Assembly (NCBI GenBank): GCA_963718405.1
Contig: CAVQYZ010000002.1
Span: 930,001 to 994,000 of the forward strand
DNA from: Bog-756 sp963718405
GTDB taxonomy: Bacteria; Actinomycetota; Acidimicrobiia; Acidimicrobiales; RAAP-2
DNA length: 64,000 bases
Direction of reading: 5' to 3'
The number at the start of each line of letters is the position of its first letter. Position 1 is the stretch's first letter. A program made the position numbers and the translations under genes. The notes below the pieces were generated by a model. The model had not been told where the DNA came from. It worked only from the letters and a program-made list of their open reading frames with translations, and did no database searches. Shown piece after piece: positions 53,413 to 62,081 of the stretch.

Positions 53413-54168
53413 ATGGCAGCAGACGAAAGAATCAACTGGCTCCCTGACGTTCGGCCAGCGGATTGGATCGCACCCCGCCTGCACGGGTTCGCAGTGGACA
53501 CGGGTTCCGTCGTCCCGGAAGGCTTTGATGGCTACTGCCGAATATTTCATCCCTTCAGAAAGCCTGAGCCTGGGGCTGCATCCCGGACTTGGGCAGAGGT
53601 TGCTGCCCAGAACGGAAGAATCGCCCATTCGGGAATGCAAATCCACACGATTAGTCATCCGGTCGGCTCGACGCCAGTGCCTTATGACCTCAACGACTAC
53701 ATCAACGAACTTGACTGGGGCCAGCTTCCGCTGCCAGAACGAGCGATTCTCGTCGAGACACTTCGTTCATTCACAGCGACGCCGGAACAGTGTTGGTTCT
53801 GTGTTTGGGAGGGCTTCGGCGCACTCGATTTAAAGGGAGTGTCGGAGCGCGTGCGACTCCCTAATCGGAACTATGTCCTCTATGCGGGACCCATAGAGAT
53901 TGCATTGGCTACTCTGGACATGGGGCCGTCTGAGTTCTCTGCAGACCCAGCTGCGTGGGACACCCATTCACCGAATCTCTGGTGGCCCGAAGATCGAGCC
54001 TGGTTCGTGGCCACAGAAATCGACTACGCCTGGACATATGTCGGCGGGTCAGAGAGATTGATCTCCTCACTTCTCCTAGCGGATGGACTGGAGGCGTTTC
54101 CGGTCCGCCTCACTGACGATCCTTTCGTCGATGGCGACACCGTCAACACGGCCCTGGACGCCCAGTAG
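53413..54168 (+). CDS. Conserved hypothetical protein
   Basis: 251 residues from ATG 53413 ('MAADERINWLPDVRPADWI'); ATG 53377 would add 12 residues. Trp- and Pro-rich, no signal peptide, no membrane segment and no motif I can assign. 'WFCVWEGFGALD' and 'LWWPEDRAWFVATEIDYAWTYVGGS' suggest a compact globular domain, and 'LLADGLEAFPVRLTDDP' closes it. I recall similar actinobacterial proteins annotated only as hypothetical. Codon use looks less GC-biased than the backbone genes. Confidence 0.75.
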   Translation: MAADERINWLPDVRPADWIAPRLHGFAVDTGSVVPEGFDGYCRIFHPFRKPEPGAASRTWAEVAAQNGRIAHSGMQIHTISHPVGSTPVPYDLNDYINELDWGQLPLPERAILVETLRSFTATPEQCWFCVWEGFGALDLKGVSERVRLPNRNYVLYAGPIEIALATLDMGPSEFSADPAAWDTHSPNLWWPEDRAWFVATEIDYAWTYVGGSERLISSLLLADGLEAFPVRLTDDPFVDGDTVNTALDAQ

Positions 54169-54256
54169 CTTCGTACCTGTCCCACCACGCCGGGAGCGGG
54201 CGGCACCCGCGGTGGCTCCGATCAGCCCAAGTGGGGCAGTCACGAGTTGCGCCCCC

Positions 54257-54664
54257 TCAGCTTCGTCGATCCGGCGGCGCCGTCAAGTTCTGAAGTCGGA
54301 GCTGCCCCCGTGCCACCATCTTGCCGTCGGCCACGCTCTCGATTTCGACAAGCCAGAGCTGTTGCGTCCGGCCGGTGAAGATCGGTGTGCCGATTGCCCG
54401 TACTTGGCCGGTGCGGTGGGGGCGGAGGAAATCGGTGGAGTTCGCCGTTCCGACCACCGCCATCTGGCCAGTGATCGCTTGGGCCGCGAGCGCAGCACCG
54501 TGGCTACCAACGGACTCCACGATCGAGGCCCAGACACCACCGTGAACGATTCCATAGGGTTGCTGGTGCCGCTCGTCGATGTCGACATAGGCCACGACCC
54601 TTGTCGGAGTAAGTTCCTCTACCCGTATTCCCAATGCGCTGTCCCATCCCGGCTGCGGGTCCAT
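54257..54664 (-). CDS. PaaI-family hotdog thioesterase
   Basis: 135 residues from ATG 54664, preceded by GAAGGAG. 'QPYGIVHGGVWASIVESVGS' has the HGG...E catalytic pattern of the hotdog 4HBT group, and 'NSTDFLRPHRTGQVRAIGTP' and 'LWLVEIESVADGKMVARGQLRLQN' follow the family. It would hydrolyse an acyl- or aryl-CoA in the cytoplasm. It diverges from the reductase gene at 54858, with a palindrome between. Confidence 0.88.
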   Translation of the reverse strand: MDPQPGWDSALGIRVEELTPTRVVAYVDIDERHQQPYGIVHGGVWASIVESVGSHGAALAAQAITGQMAVVGTANSTDFLRPHRTGQVRAIGTPIFTGRTQQLWLVEIESVADGKMVARGQLRLQNLTAPPDRRS

Positions 54665-54695
54665 TCATCTCCTTCGTTTGTCTGTCGCCCTCATA

Positions 54696-54716
54696 GTAGG
54701 AAGGATTCCTGCCTAC
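54696..54716. promoter_or_regulatory. 21-bp imperfect palindrome between divergent genes
   Basis: GTAGGaAGGA-t-TCCTgCCTAC: ten-base half-sites with one mismatch around a single central base. It lies 32 bp upstream of the thioesterase start. Size and symmetry fit an operator for a dimeric repressor; the regulator is not identified. Confidence 0.35.
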
Positions 54717-54857
54717 AACACCAGCCCCCGTCGCGGGCGACGACGTCACGCCGTTTACGAACGGGTTCAAGTGCCCCCGATCACCGGTTGGGTGGGGCAG
54801 TTCCGATTGTGGCCTGCACCAACTATCTTGGGCCGGACCCCGGTGGGAGGAGTCGCC

Positions 54858-55415
54858 TTGGCCAAGCTCATCTACATAGCGAACACGTCACTCGACGGCT
54901 ACACCGAGGACTCTGACGGGGGCTTTGACTTCGGCAACCCTGATGAGGAGTATTTCAGCTTCATCAACGAGCTGGAGCGCCCGGTGGGTACGTATCTGTA
55001 CGGCCGCCGGATGTATCAGACGATGGTCTACTGGGAGACCGCATCTGTTGCTGATCAGCCACGCTGGATTGTGGATTTCGCCAACCTCTGGCGAGCGGCT
55101 GACAAGGTTGTGTTTTCGAAGACCCTGACGACGCTGTCAAGCGGTAGAACCACTATTGAGCAGGAGTTCGAGGCTGGGGCGATTCGGCATCTGAAGGCCA
55201 CGGCGGACCACGATCTGACGGTGGGTGGAGCAGATCTCGCAGCTCAAGCGATTGAGGCGGGGGTGGTGGACGAGTGCCACCTGTTCTTTTGGCCTGTCGT
55301 GCTGGGCGGCGGCAAGCCCGCTCTACCACTGCGCGCCCGACTCGACCTCGAACTCCTCAGCGAGAGGCGCTCCTGCAGCGGAGTCGTCCACCTCCACTAC
55401 CGAATCAACTATTGA
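54858..55415 (+). CDS. Dihydrofolate-reductase-like (RibD C-terminal) protein
   Basis: 185 residues from TTG 54858, chosen because GGGAGGAG lies six bases upstream and the protein begins 'AKLIYIANTSLDGYTED', the family's N-terminal strand. 'YLYGRRMYQTMVYWE', 'VVFSKTLTTL', 'TVGGADLAAQAIEAGVVDE' and 'PVVLGGGKPAL' match the RibD_C/YwjB group of NADPH-binding reductases. TATCTT at 54825-54830 may be its -10. Substrate unknown; not a housekeeping DHFR. Confidence 0.87.
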   Translation: MAKLIYIANTSLDGYTEDSDGGFDFGNPDEEYFSFINELERPVGTYLYGRRMYQTMVYWETASVADQPRWIVDFANLWRAADKVVFSKTLTTLSSGRTTIEQEFEAGAIRHLKATADHDLTVGGADLAAQAIEAGVVDECHLFFWPVVLGGGKPALPLRARLDLELLSERRSCSGVVHLHYRINY

Positions 55416-55527
55416 TGGAACCCTGCCCGGGGGAAAAATCCATTCAAATGCGCCGTTGGACACGATGTGAATGGGTGCCTCCGAGCACCGGGTAGGTGGC
55501 GGGGTGCTGGTGGTGCACAATTAGGGT

Positions 55528-56070
55528 GTGGACGATTGCCGGTTCGTACCTCTCCAATCGAGTGATTTCCCTATCCTTACGACCTGGTTCGCCGAGCCTC
55601 ACGTTGCACGCTGGTGGAGAGAGCCATCCGATCTGGTGTCTGTCGAAACGAACTACGGCCCTATTGCAGATGAGGTCGATCCAACCGAGGGGTTCATCGT
55701 CCACTTCAGCGATCGGCCCATCGGCTATGTGCAGCGGTATCTCATCGATGACCACCGAGACTGGCGGGAAACGATCTGGGATGCGTTGGGCGAAACCGGA
55801 GGTATCGGTATCGACTACGTCATTGGTGAACCGGACTTTGTGGGAAAGGGAATCGGCCGCCGGTTGATCTCCCAGTTCGTCCATGCCTCCTGGGAGCGGT
55901 ATCCCTCAACCGATCGGGTCGTAGTCGCTCTGCAGCAGGACAACATCGGATCTTGGAAGGCACTTGAATCCGTGGGATTCAGCCGTGTCTGGAGCGGGGA
56001 ACTCTTGTCGTCCGACCCCAGCGATCGAGGATCGAGCTTCATCTACGTCCTGGATCGGAACCAGGGCTGA
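55528..56070 (+). CDS. GNAT-family N-acetyltransferase, AAC(6')-like
   Basis: 180 residues from GTG 55528. 'FPILTTWFAEPHVARWWREP' at the start and the acetyl-CoA loop 'DFVGKGIGRRLISQFV', followed by 'VVVALQQDNIGSWKALESVGF', match the group that includes aminoglycoside 6'-N-acetyltransferases and siderophore-type acetyltransferases. Such proteins are common in environmental actinobacteria, and resistance activity cannot be assumed. Single gene. Confidence 0.87.
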   Translation: MDDCRFVPLQSSDFPILTTWFAEPHVARWWREPSDLVSVETNYGPIADEVDPTEGFIVHFSDRPIGYVQRYLIDDHRDWRETIWDALGETGGIGIDYVIGEPDFVGKGIGRRLISQFVHASWERYPSTDRVVVALQQDNIGSWKALESVGFSRVWSGELLSSDPSDRGSSFIYVLDRNQG

Positions 56071-56087
56071 CTGTCCCCTTTCACTGG

Positions 56088-56432
56088 TTAAATCCCTCCG
56101 ACCGACTTGACTGCCCTGCCCATGGCGTACTCCAGTTCGGCCAGAAGCTCGCCATCTTCCGCTTCATATCGGAGCTTCGATAAGTAGGCCTCGGTTGGGT
56201 ATCCAGCGTCGGCCACGCCGACGGATCGACAGATTTGCATTCCGGTTCGATGCACCAGCTCATTGAAGCACCGCAGAGAGTATTCGGACCCAGGAGGCAT
56301 CGAACCTTCGGGCCCGTATTGAGTGCGTGCGGCCAGGGTCAGCTCCAAAACCATGCACCCGAGAAAGGTGGTGGCCGTCTCGGAATCTAGGACTCTGGCT
56401 GCCTGGCTCCAGACATCAGGTGGCGAATCCAC
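56088..56432 (-). CDS. Small hypothetical protein
   Basis: 114 residues from GTG 56432; the open frame continues to 56966 but that part overlaps the opposing lipoprotein gene antisense and has no protein character. The accepted part, 'SETATTFLGCMVLELTLAARTQYG' and 'YSLRCFNELVHRTGMQICRSVGV', ending 'GELLAELEYAMGRAVKSVGGI', is helical and looks genuine. No family recognised. It sits tail to tail with the GNAT gene (18-bp gap). Confidence 0.5.
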   Translation of the reverse strand: MDSPPDVWSQAARVLDSETATTFLGCMVLELTLAARTQYGPEGSMPPGSEYSLRCFNELVHRTGMQICRSVGVADAGYPTEAYLSKLRYEAEDGELLAELEYAMGRAVKSVGGI

Positions 56433-56565
56433 AGGACCATCTTTGCCGAGCCCGGGTGAACGTAGCGAGATGCACCCTACCGCCGGGACCGAGGCTGTTA
56501 TTGACCGTGGCCAACCGGCACAGCTCGGAGGATCGCCCGATTGGCGGATGCGCGAGGCTAGAGGA

Positions 56566-57033
56566 ATGGCGAGGCGACTGGGGGCACTGGTGGCAGCGGG
56601 GCTGGTCTGTGCCGGCCTGGCCGGTTGTGTTGGCGACAGGAGCGGGCCGACCTCGGCACATCCAGTCAGCACGACGCCGACGAGGACGATCTGTAAGACC
56701 ACCGGGTATTCGACCACCTGCACCAAGAGCGGCCATGTCGTGTCCGTGACGGTAATCGGCACCGGTAAAGCCGTTGGCTCCCGAGCAACCATCCCCGGCG
56801 TCTCACTGCCGACGAAAATCCTCTTCGAGGGGACGATTCCATCCGCCTCGAACCGACCGGGCATCACTCCGTGGGCCGGACCCTCCCTGCTGCTGACGAG
56901 GACGCTCAGCAATGGCGAATGGCCTGTCTCCGGGCCGTTCATCCACCGCAGCGTGGCGATTCGCACTTGCGGCAGCCTTTACGACCCGACGCTGCATCGT
57001 GTAGTGATCACCAGCTGCAGGCCTGGCACCTAG
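56566..57033 (+). CDS. Predicted lipoprotein of unknown function
   Basis: 155 residues from ATG 56566; the open frame upstream is antisense shadow. 'MARRLGALVAAGLVCAGLAGC' (region, residues 1-21) is a clear lipoprotein signal with lipobox LAGC. The mature part is Thr/Ser/Pro-rich then beta-like, with Cys pairs in 'TICKTTGYSTTC' and 'IRTCGSLY...ITSC'. Predicted on the outer membrane face; no assignable family. Confidence 0.65.
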   Translation: MARRLGALVAAGLVCAGLAGCVGDRSGPTSAHPVSTTPTRTICKTTGYSTTCTKSGHVVSVTVIGTGKAVGSRATIPGVSLPTKILFEGTIPSASNRPGITPWAGPSLLLTRTLSNGEWPVSGPFIHRSVAIRTCGSLYDPTLHRVVITSCRPGT

Positions 57034-57416
57034 CGCCGGGCGTGTCGGGCCGGGATGGGATGGCCGGAACGGACACCTATGCCCCCAAGCGCCGGGAGAG
57101 AGGCTCCTATCCGGTCCCGGACCGAATCCGAGTGGGACACCCCCTGATTTCGTTCTAAAGCTTGTTTCAGCACGCCCTGGCCTCGCAGGTCTCGGTGAAG
57201 GGTCGCGCCGCAGCAGTTTTCGGAGTTAGACGAGGAGAGGAGGTACCCCTGTCCAGCCGACCTAGTTGATCAGCTCTTACCACCCGGGCGCGGCAAACAC
57301 CGACCGCAAACGTCCAATTGCCGCCCCCGAGCATGGCGGCGTAGCAAAATGGGTGTAGAGCCCTCTTCGGTACAAAGCGGAGGGATTCCAGTGCGCCCAC
57401 TTCGCCAGGAGATGAT
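57034..57416. other. 383-bp stretch without recognised gene
   Basis: Short frames on both strands have no protein-like content. AGGAG at 57407-57411 is the ribosome-binding site of the following gene. The middle (57,140-57,260) is locally AT-richer. No repeats, tRNA or terminator hairpin found. Confidence 0.4.
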
Positions 57417-58286
57417 ATGACCACGGAGCTAATGCCGGCGGCTTTTCTGGGGCACGGGAGCCCAATGAATGCGCTTGAGCACAACCGCTACACCGACGCC
57501 TGGCGGGAGTTTGGTGCCAGCGTTCCTCGGCCGCAAGGAATCCTGGTCATCTCTGCGCACTGGTATGTCAACCTGACGGCAGTCACGGCGATGGATCGAC
57601 CGAAAACGATCCACGACTTCTACGGGTTTCCTGATGAACTCTTCTCTGTGCAGTACCCAGCTCCAGGGAGCCTTGCCCTTGCTGAAGAGGTCGCCGAGAT
57701 TGCCAAACCGACTTGGGTCGGGTTCGATCACGACAGTTGGGGCCTCGACCACGGTACTTGGTCGGTATTGGTCCACGCCTTTCCGGATGCCGATATTCCC
57801 GTTGTCCAACTCTCAATCAACGCGCAGGAATCATTCGAGTACCACCTTGCACTCGGTGCTCAACTCGCAGCGTTGCGCCAACGGGGCGTGGTCATTATTG
57901 GCAGCGGCAATGTCGTCCACAACCTGCGGCGAGTCGACTGGAGCCAACCAGACGGCGGGTTCGACTGGAGTCACCGGTTCGATGAGGCAGCGCGTGCCCA
58001 GTTGACATCTTCGCCAAATGACATTGTGGCTTTGCGGGATCACCAGGATTTCGGTGCAGCGGTGCCGACCCCCGACCATTTCATTCCGCTCCTCTACATA
58101 GCCGGTCTGGCCAATGCGGCTGGATCCAGAGCGGAGGTTCTTGTAGATGGCTATACATATGGCTCGCTTTCAATGACCAGCTACACGATCGGCAACCCCA
58201 ACTTGCCCGAATCGTCGCACTCGCTAGCGCATGCAGCCGAGCTTCCCGATCCCGATCTGACTCCTCCCGACGACACCAACGCATGA
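57417..58286 (+). CDS. DODA-type extradiol aromatic-ring-opening dioxygenase (YgiD-like)
   Basis: 289 residues, ATG 57417 with AGGAG upstream. 'AAFLGHGSPMNALEH' and 'ILVISAHWYVN' carry the two metal-binding histidines, with 'GLDHGTWSVLVHAFP' and 'IGSGNVVHNLRRVDW' following, all typical of the 4,5-DOPA dioxygenase/LigB-like family (YgiD in E. coli). A non-haem metal enzyme that cleaves catechols. Its stop is followed by an A/T-rich gap. No partner catabolic genes nearby. Confidence 0.92.
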   Translation: MTTELMPAAFLGHGSPMNALEHNRYTDAWREFGASVPRPQGILVISAHWYVNLTAVTAMDRPKTIHDFYGFPDELFSVQYPAPGSLALAEEVAEIAKPTWVGFDHDSWGLDHGTWSVLVHAFPDADIPVVQLSINAQESFEYHLALGAQLAALRQRGVVIIGSGNVVHNLRRVDWSQPDGGFDWSHRFDEAARAQLTSSPNDIVALRDHQDFGAAVPTPDHFIPLLYIAGLANAAGSRAEVLVDGYTYGSLSMTSYTIGNPNLPESSHSLAHAAELPDPDLTPPDDTNA

Positions 58287-58526
58287 TCCGGACCGACGGG
58301 TGCTCGCAGCAGTAACGGATCCAAATCGTGGCAGTGGCAACGAGACGGATCGGTCCTGACGCTGACGACGCTGCCAAACGAAGCGCACGACCCGAGTGGA
58401 CTGACATTCATCAACATCAACGTGCTGTCAAAGGATCCGCTCTTTAGCTGCAACTGAAGCCGTTGGAAGGCCCATCCAAAACGCGGGAGAGGGCCGCACA
58501 TCACTGTGTGGTGGTAGACCCTAAGC

Positions 58527-58964
58527 GTGGCCAACACAACAGACAGCGTCACCATCGCCTTTCCCGTTAAATGCGTCTACCGGGGCGGACACGCCGATCT
58601 TGGTAAGCACGGCCAGCATTTTCGAATCGAGGACGGCAGGATCGGCTACGGCGAGTTCAAACTGTCCCACAGCATTCCTTTGGACAGCGTTGTCAGCATC
58701 GAGGTGGAGGAACATGGGTTCGGAGGGTCACAGGCGCAAACTCTGATCAGCGTGGGCACAGTGAAGCTCGGTGGCACTCGTGGTTCCCCTGCCTCGGAAC
58801 CGAGGCAGGTCACTCTGATCACCGTCAGGACGAAGGACGGCCAAGAACCGTTATGGGAAGTGGAACACAAAGGGGCCAACTGGGTTCGAGAGCGGCTCAC
58901 GCCGGTGCTTCGAAATGCCGGGATCCGCTACTACGGAGATTCTCCTGGGCAATCCGAGGGGTAG
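58527..58964 (+). CDS. Hypothetical protein
   Basis: 145 residues from GTG 58527. A run of short beta-strand-like segments ('FRIEDGRIGYGEFKLSHSIPLDSVVSIEV', then 'VTLITVRTKDGQEPLWEVEHKG') ending in one helix ('NWVRERLTPVLRNAGI') suggests a small PH-like fold. No signal peptide or membrane segment. Function unknown. Confidence 0.65.
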   Translation: MANTTDSVTIAFPVKCVYRGGHADLGKHGQHFRIEDGRIGYGEFKLSHSIPLDSVVSIEVEEHGFGGSQAQTLISVGTVKLGGTRGSPASEPRQVTLITVRTKDGQEPLWEVEHKGANWVRERLTPVLRNAGIRYYGDSPGQSEG

Positions 58965-59107
58965 CCCAGATCACTGGATATGCGGGTGATCGTCATCGCT
59001 TTTCAAAACGAATAGCAATGCCGACGAACGGGGCTATGCAACCTGTGCTGTGTCCGCACAACTGCCTGTGCGCCTACAACGTGTACTAAGTGCCGGAAAC
59101 CCACGGT

Positions 59108-59113
59108 TAACCT
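59108..59113 (+). promoter_or_regulatory. -10 element of dapD
   Basis: TAACCT ends 6 nt before ATG 59120, implying a leaderless dapD-dapE transcript. Confidence 0.4.
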
Positions 59114-59119
59114 CTGGCC

Positions 59120-59947
59120 ATGGCAGATCTCCAGTCCCAGATCGAAGAGCTATGGAGTCGGGCGTCCGAACTCGGGCCGTCCGACTCGGATGCCCTGGCG
59201 GTGGTCTCGGAGGCCATCGATCTACTGGACCGGGGAGCAGCCCGGGTGGCCGAAGTCGACCCCGCCACTGATGAGGTGGTGGTCCACCAGTGGCTGAAGC
59301 AGGCCATCCTCCTCCTGTTCCGTCTGCGGTCCATGGAGACCCTCGAGGTAGGGCCGTTCGAGTTCGCCGACAAGCTCCCGCTGAAGAAGGACTACGCCGC
59401 GGCGGGGGTGCGGGTGGTGCCGGGGGCGTCGGCCCGGTGGGGCTCGTTCCTCGACAGCGGGGTCATCTGCATGCCCAGTTACGTCAACATCGGGGCCCGG
59501 GTGGGGGCCGGCACCATGGTGGACACCTGGGCCACGGTGGGATCGTGTGCCCAGATCGGCGAGCAGGTGCACCTTTCAGGGGGCGTGGGCATCGGGGGCG
59601 TGCTCGAGCCGGCCCAGGCAGCCCCGGTGGTCATCGAGGACGAGGTGATGGTCGGAAGCCGGTCGATGATCACCCAGGGGGCGAGGGTCGGCCGCGGGTC
59701 GATCCTCGGGGAGGGCACCATCCTGAATCCCTCGATACCGGTCATCGATGCGCAGACCGGTGAGGAACTGAGTCGCGGCCATGTGCCGGCCTGGTCGGTG
59801 GCGGTGGCGGCTTCGCGCAAACGCCAGTACCCCGGGGGCGAGTTCTTTCTTCCCTGCGTGCTGGTCATCCAACGGCTGACCGAGGGAGAGCGTCACGACA
59901 AGTCCCGTCTCACCGATATCCTGCGGCTCCACGGCGTCTCCACATGA
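59120..59947 (+). CDS. dapD: 2,3,4,5-tetrahydropyridine-2,6-dicarboxylate N-succinyltransferase
   Basis: 275 residues from ATG 59120, the length of the E. coli-type enzyme. Left-handed beta-helix hexapeptide repeats run through 'YVNIGARVGAGTMVDTWATVGSCAQIG' (region ~118-150) and 'GARVGRGSILGEGTILNPS'; 'PLKKDYAAAGVRVVPG' precedes them. It succinylates tetrahydrodipicolinate, committing the pathway to the succinylase branch. Coupled to dapE by an ATGA overlap. Confidence 0.95.
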   Translation: MADLQSQIEELWSRASELGPSDSDALAVVSEAIDLLDRGAARVAEVDPATDEVVVHQWLKQAILLLFRLRSMETLEVGPFEFADKLPLKKDYAAAGVRVVPGASARWGSFLDSGVICMPSYVNIGARVGAGTMVDTWATVGSCAQIGEQVHLSGGVGIGGVLEPAQAAPVVIEDEVMVGSRSMITQGARVGRGSILGEGTILNPSIPVIDAQTGEELSRGHVPAWSVAVAASRKRQYPGGEFFLPCVLVIQRLTEGERHDKSRLTDILRLHGVST

Positions 59948-61026
59948 CGGCCACCATGCCCGGTGGTCTGCTCGGGCTCACCACCTCCTTGGTGGCCATC
60001 CCTTCTGTCAGCCATCACGAAGGCCTGATGGCCGATGCCGTCGAGGCGGCCCTCGCCCTCTGTTCGTGGCTGACGGTCGATCGGGTAGGGGACAACGTGG
60101 TGGCCCGGACCCATCTCGACCGTGGGACCCGGGTGATCCTCGGTGGCCACCTGGACACGGTCCCGCCGGTCGGCGGTAACGAGGAGCCCCGTATCGAGGA
60201 TGACGTGCTGTACGGAGTGGGCGCCACCGACATGAAGGGCGGACTGGCCGTAATGCTCCACCTGGCTGGGAGCGTGCCGGAACCGGCGGTGGACGTGACC
60301 TGGTGCTTCTACGTCTGCGAGGAGGTGGAACAGGAGTTCAACGGGCTGCGCCAACTGTGGGGGGAGCGACCGGACCTGCTCCAGGCCGATGCCGCCATCC
60401 TGGGCGAGCCCACTGGTGGCATCGTGGAGGCCGGTTGCCAGGGCACTCTGCGCGTGCGGTTGTCGTTGGCCGGTCGACGGGCCCATACGGCACGGCCGGC
60501 CACCGGTCGCAACGCCATTCACCGGCTGGCCCCGGTGTTGACGGCGGCGGCCGGCTACCAGAGCCGGGGCTCGGTACTCGACGGGTGCGAGTTCGTCGAG
60601 CAGCTCCAGGTGGTGGAGGTCCAAGGTGGAGTGGCCGGCAATGTCGTGCCCGACGAGGCCAGCGTGTTGATCAACCACCGGTTCGCTCCGGACCGCACGG
60701 TGGAGGAGGCCGAAGCCTCGGTCAAAGAGCTGTTGGACCCGTACCTCGAGCCCGGGGATCGATGGGAGTTGGTGGAGTTCGCCAATGCTGCCCCGCCGGG
60801 GCTCGACCACCCGGTCTTAGCGGGACTGGTGTCTGCCGCCGGGTCTGCTCCGGCCGCCAAACAGGGGTGGACCGACGTGGCGTCATTCTGGGCCCACGGG
60901 GTTCCGGCAGCCAACTTCGGCCCGGGAGATCCCCTGTTGGCGCACCGACCCGATGAGCACGTGAGCGGAGCTGAGCTCGAGGCCGCCGCGGCGGTGTTGG
61001 AATCGGTGCTCCGGACCGACGGATAA
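59944..61026 (+). CDS. dapE: Succinyl-diaminopimelate desuccinylase
   Basis: 360 residues from ATG 59944. M20 dizinc peptidase: 'GGHLDTVPPVGGNE' (metal His/Asp), 'YGVGATDMKGGLAVML' (bridging Asp), 'CEEVEQEFNGLRQL' (catalytic Glu pair), 'ILGEPTGGIVEAG', dimerisation domain with 'GRRAHTARPATGRNAIH', and the late ligand His in 'DPLLAHRPDEHV'. It removes succinate to give LL-diaminopimelate, the DapF substrate. Tail ends just before the next gene's -10 (TAAGGT overlaps the stop). Confidence 0.95.
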   Translation: MTATMPGGLLGLTTSLVAIPSVSHHEGLMADAVEAALALCSWLTVDRVGDNVVARTHLDRGTRVILGGHLDTVPPVGGNEEPRIEDDVLYGVGATDMKGGLAVMLHLAGSVPEPAVDVTWCFYVCEEVEQEFNGLRQLWGERPDLLQADAAILGEPTGGIVEAGCQGTLRVRLSLAGRRAHTARPATGRNAIHRLAPVLTAAAGYQSRGSVLDGCEFVEQLQVVEVQGGVAGNVVPDEASVLINHRFAPDRTVEEAEASVKELLDPYLEPGDRWELVEFANAAPPGLDHPVLAGLVSAAGSAPAAKQGWTDVASFWAHGVPAANFGPGDPLLAHRPDEHVSGAELEAAAAVLESVLRTDG

Positions 61027-61029
61027 GGT
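61024..61029 (+). promoter_or_regulatory. -10 element of the aldo/keto reductase gene
   Basis: TAAGGT, overlapping the dapE stop codon, ends 7 nt before ATG 61037. Confidence 0.35.
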
Positions 61030-61036
61030 CGCCAGC

Positions 61037-62038
61037 ATGGGAATCGACAGTCGCACCCTGGGTTCGGGAGGTCTCGAGGTATCGGCCGAGGGCCTCGGTT
61101 GCATGGGCATGAGCGAGTTCTACGGGGAGGGCGACGACACTGAGTCCATCGCCACCATTCACCGCGCCCTCGACCTTGGGGTGACCTTCTTGGACACGGC
61201 CGACATGTACGGCCCGTATCTCAACGAGCAGTTGGTCGGTCGGGCCCTGGTGGGCCGACGGGACGAGGTGGTGGTGGCCACCAAGTTCGGCATTGTCCGC
61301 GGGACCGATCCGGCCGACCGATCGATCAGGGGTGACGCCGCCTATGTGAAGCAGGCCTGCGAGGCCTCGCTGGGCCGATTGGGTGTCGACCACATTGACC
61401 TCTACTACCAGCACCGAACCGATGGGGGCGTCCCCATCGAGGAGACGGTGGGAGCCATGGCCGAGTTGGTGGCCGAGGGAAAGGTCCGTTACCTCGGGCT
61501 CTCCGAAGCCCAGCCGGACACCCTCCGTCGGGCCTCGGCCGTTCATCCCATCGCCGCGCTCCAGAGCGAGTGGTCGTTGTGGAGCCGGGACATCGAGGAC
61601 GAGGTGGTCGGGACGGCTCGGGAGCTCGGCATCGGCATCGTCGCCTACAGCCCTCTGGGTCGGGGATTCCTTACCGGCCAGATCACCGATCCGTCCGACT
61701 TTCCCGAGGGGGATTTCCGGGCCCACCAGCCCAGGTTCACCGGCGAGAACTTCACCCACAACATCGAGCTGGTCGACCAGGTGAGGCTCCTGGCCCGCCA
61801 GAAGGGGTGCACGCCGGGCCAGCTGGCCCTGGCCTGGGTGCTGAGCAGGGGTGACGATGTGGTTCCGATACCGGGGACCAAGCGCCGCTCCTATCTCGAA
61901 GAGAATGTCGCCGCCCTCGATGTGGTGCTGTCCGACGAGGACCTGGCCGCCATCGAGGCCATTTTCCCAGCGGGAGCCGGAGCCGGTGACCGCTATCCGG
62001 ACATGAGTGCCATCGGGGTCGTCACGCCCACTGCCTGA
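61037..62038 (+). CDS. Aldo/keto reductase
   Basis: 333 residues from ATG 61037. (beta/alpha)8 barrel with catalytic Asp-Tyr-Lys-His: 'FLDTADMYGPYLNEQLVG' (Asp, Tyr), 'VVVATKFGIVRG' (Lys) and 'IDLYYQHRTDGGVPIEET' (His). 'EGLGCMGMSEFYG' and 'VVPIPGTKRRSYLEENV' place it with the plant/bacterial AKR13-like NADPH-dependent reductases. Acts on aldehydes or ketones in the cytoplasm; physiological substrate unknown. Confidence 0.93.
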   Translation: MGIDSRTLGSGGLEVSAEGLGCMGMSEFYGEGDDTESIATIHRALDLGVTFLDTADMYGPYLNEQLVGRALVGRRDEVVVATKFGIVRGTDPADRSIRGDAAYVKQACEASLGRLGVDHIDLYYQHRTDGGVPIEETVGAMAELVAEGKVRYLGLSEAQPDTLRRASAVHPIAALQSEWSLWSRDIEDEVVGTARELGIGIVAYSPLGRGFLTGQITDPSDFPEGDFRAHQPRFTGENFTHNIELVDQVRLLARQKGCTPGQLALAWVLSRGDDVVPIPGTKRRSYLEENVAALDVVLSDEDLAAIEAIFPAGAGAGDRYPDMSAIGVVTPTA

Positions 62039-62081
62039 CCAGGTGGCCCTGGCCGCGGGTTGATGACCACCGGCTGCTCGG

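Noticed and set aside
56433..56966. N-terminal extension of the minus-strand hypothetical gene
   Set aside because: It is antisense to the lipoprotein at 56566-57033, which has a clear signal peptide; the extension has no protein character.
58287..58526. Gene in the gap before 58527
   Set aside because: Frames are short, overlapping antisense continuations; nothing protein-like seen.
47696..59119. Prophage or integrative element
   Set aside because: No integrase, phage structural gene, transposase, attachment repeat or tRNA boundary could be found; called only an accessory stretch.
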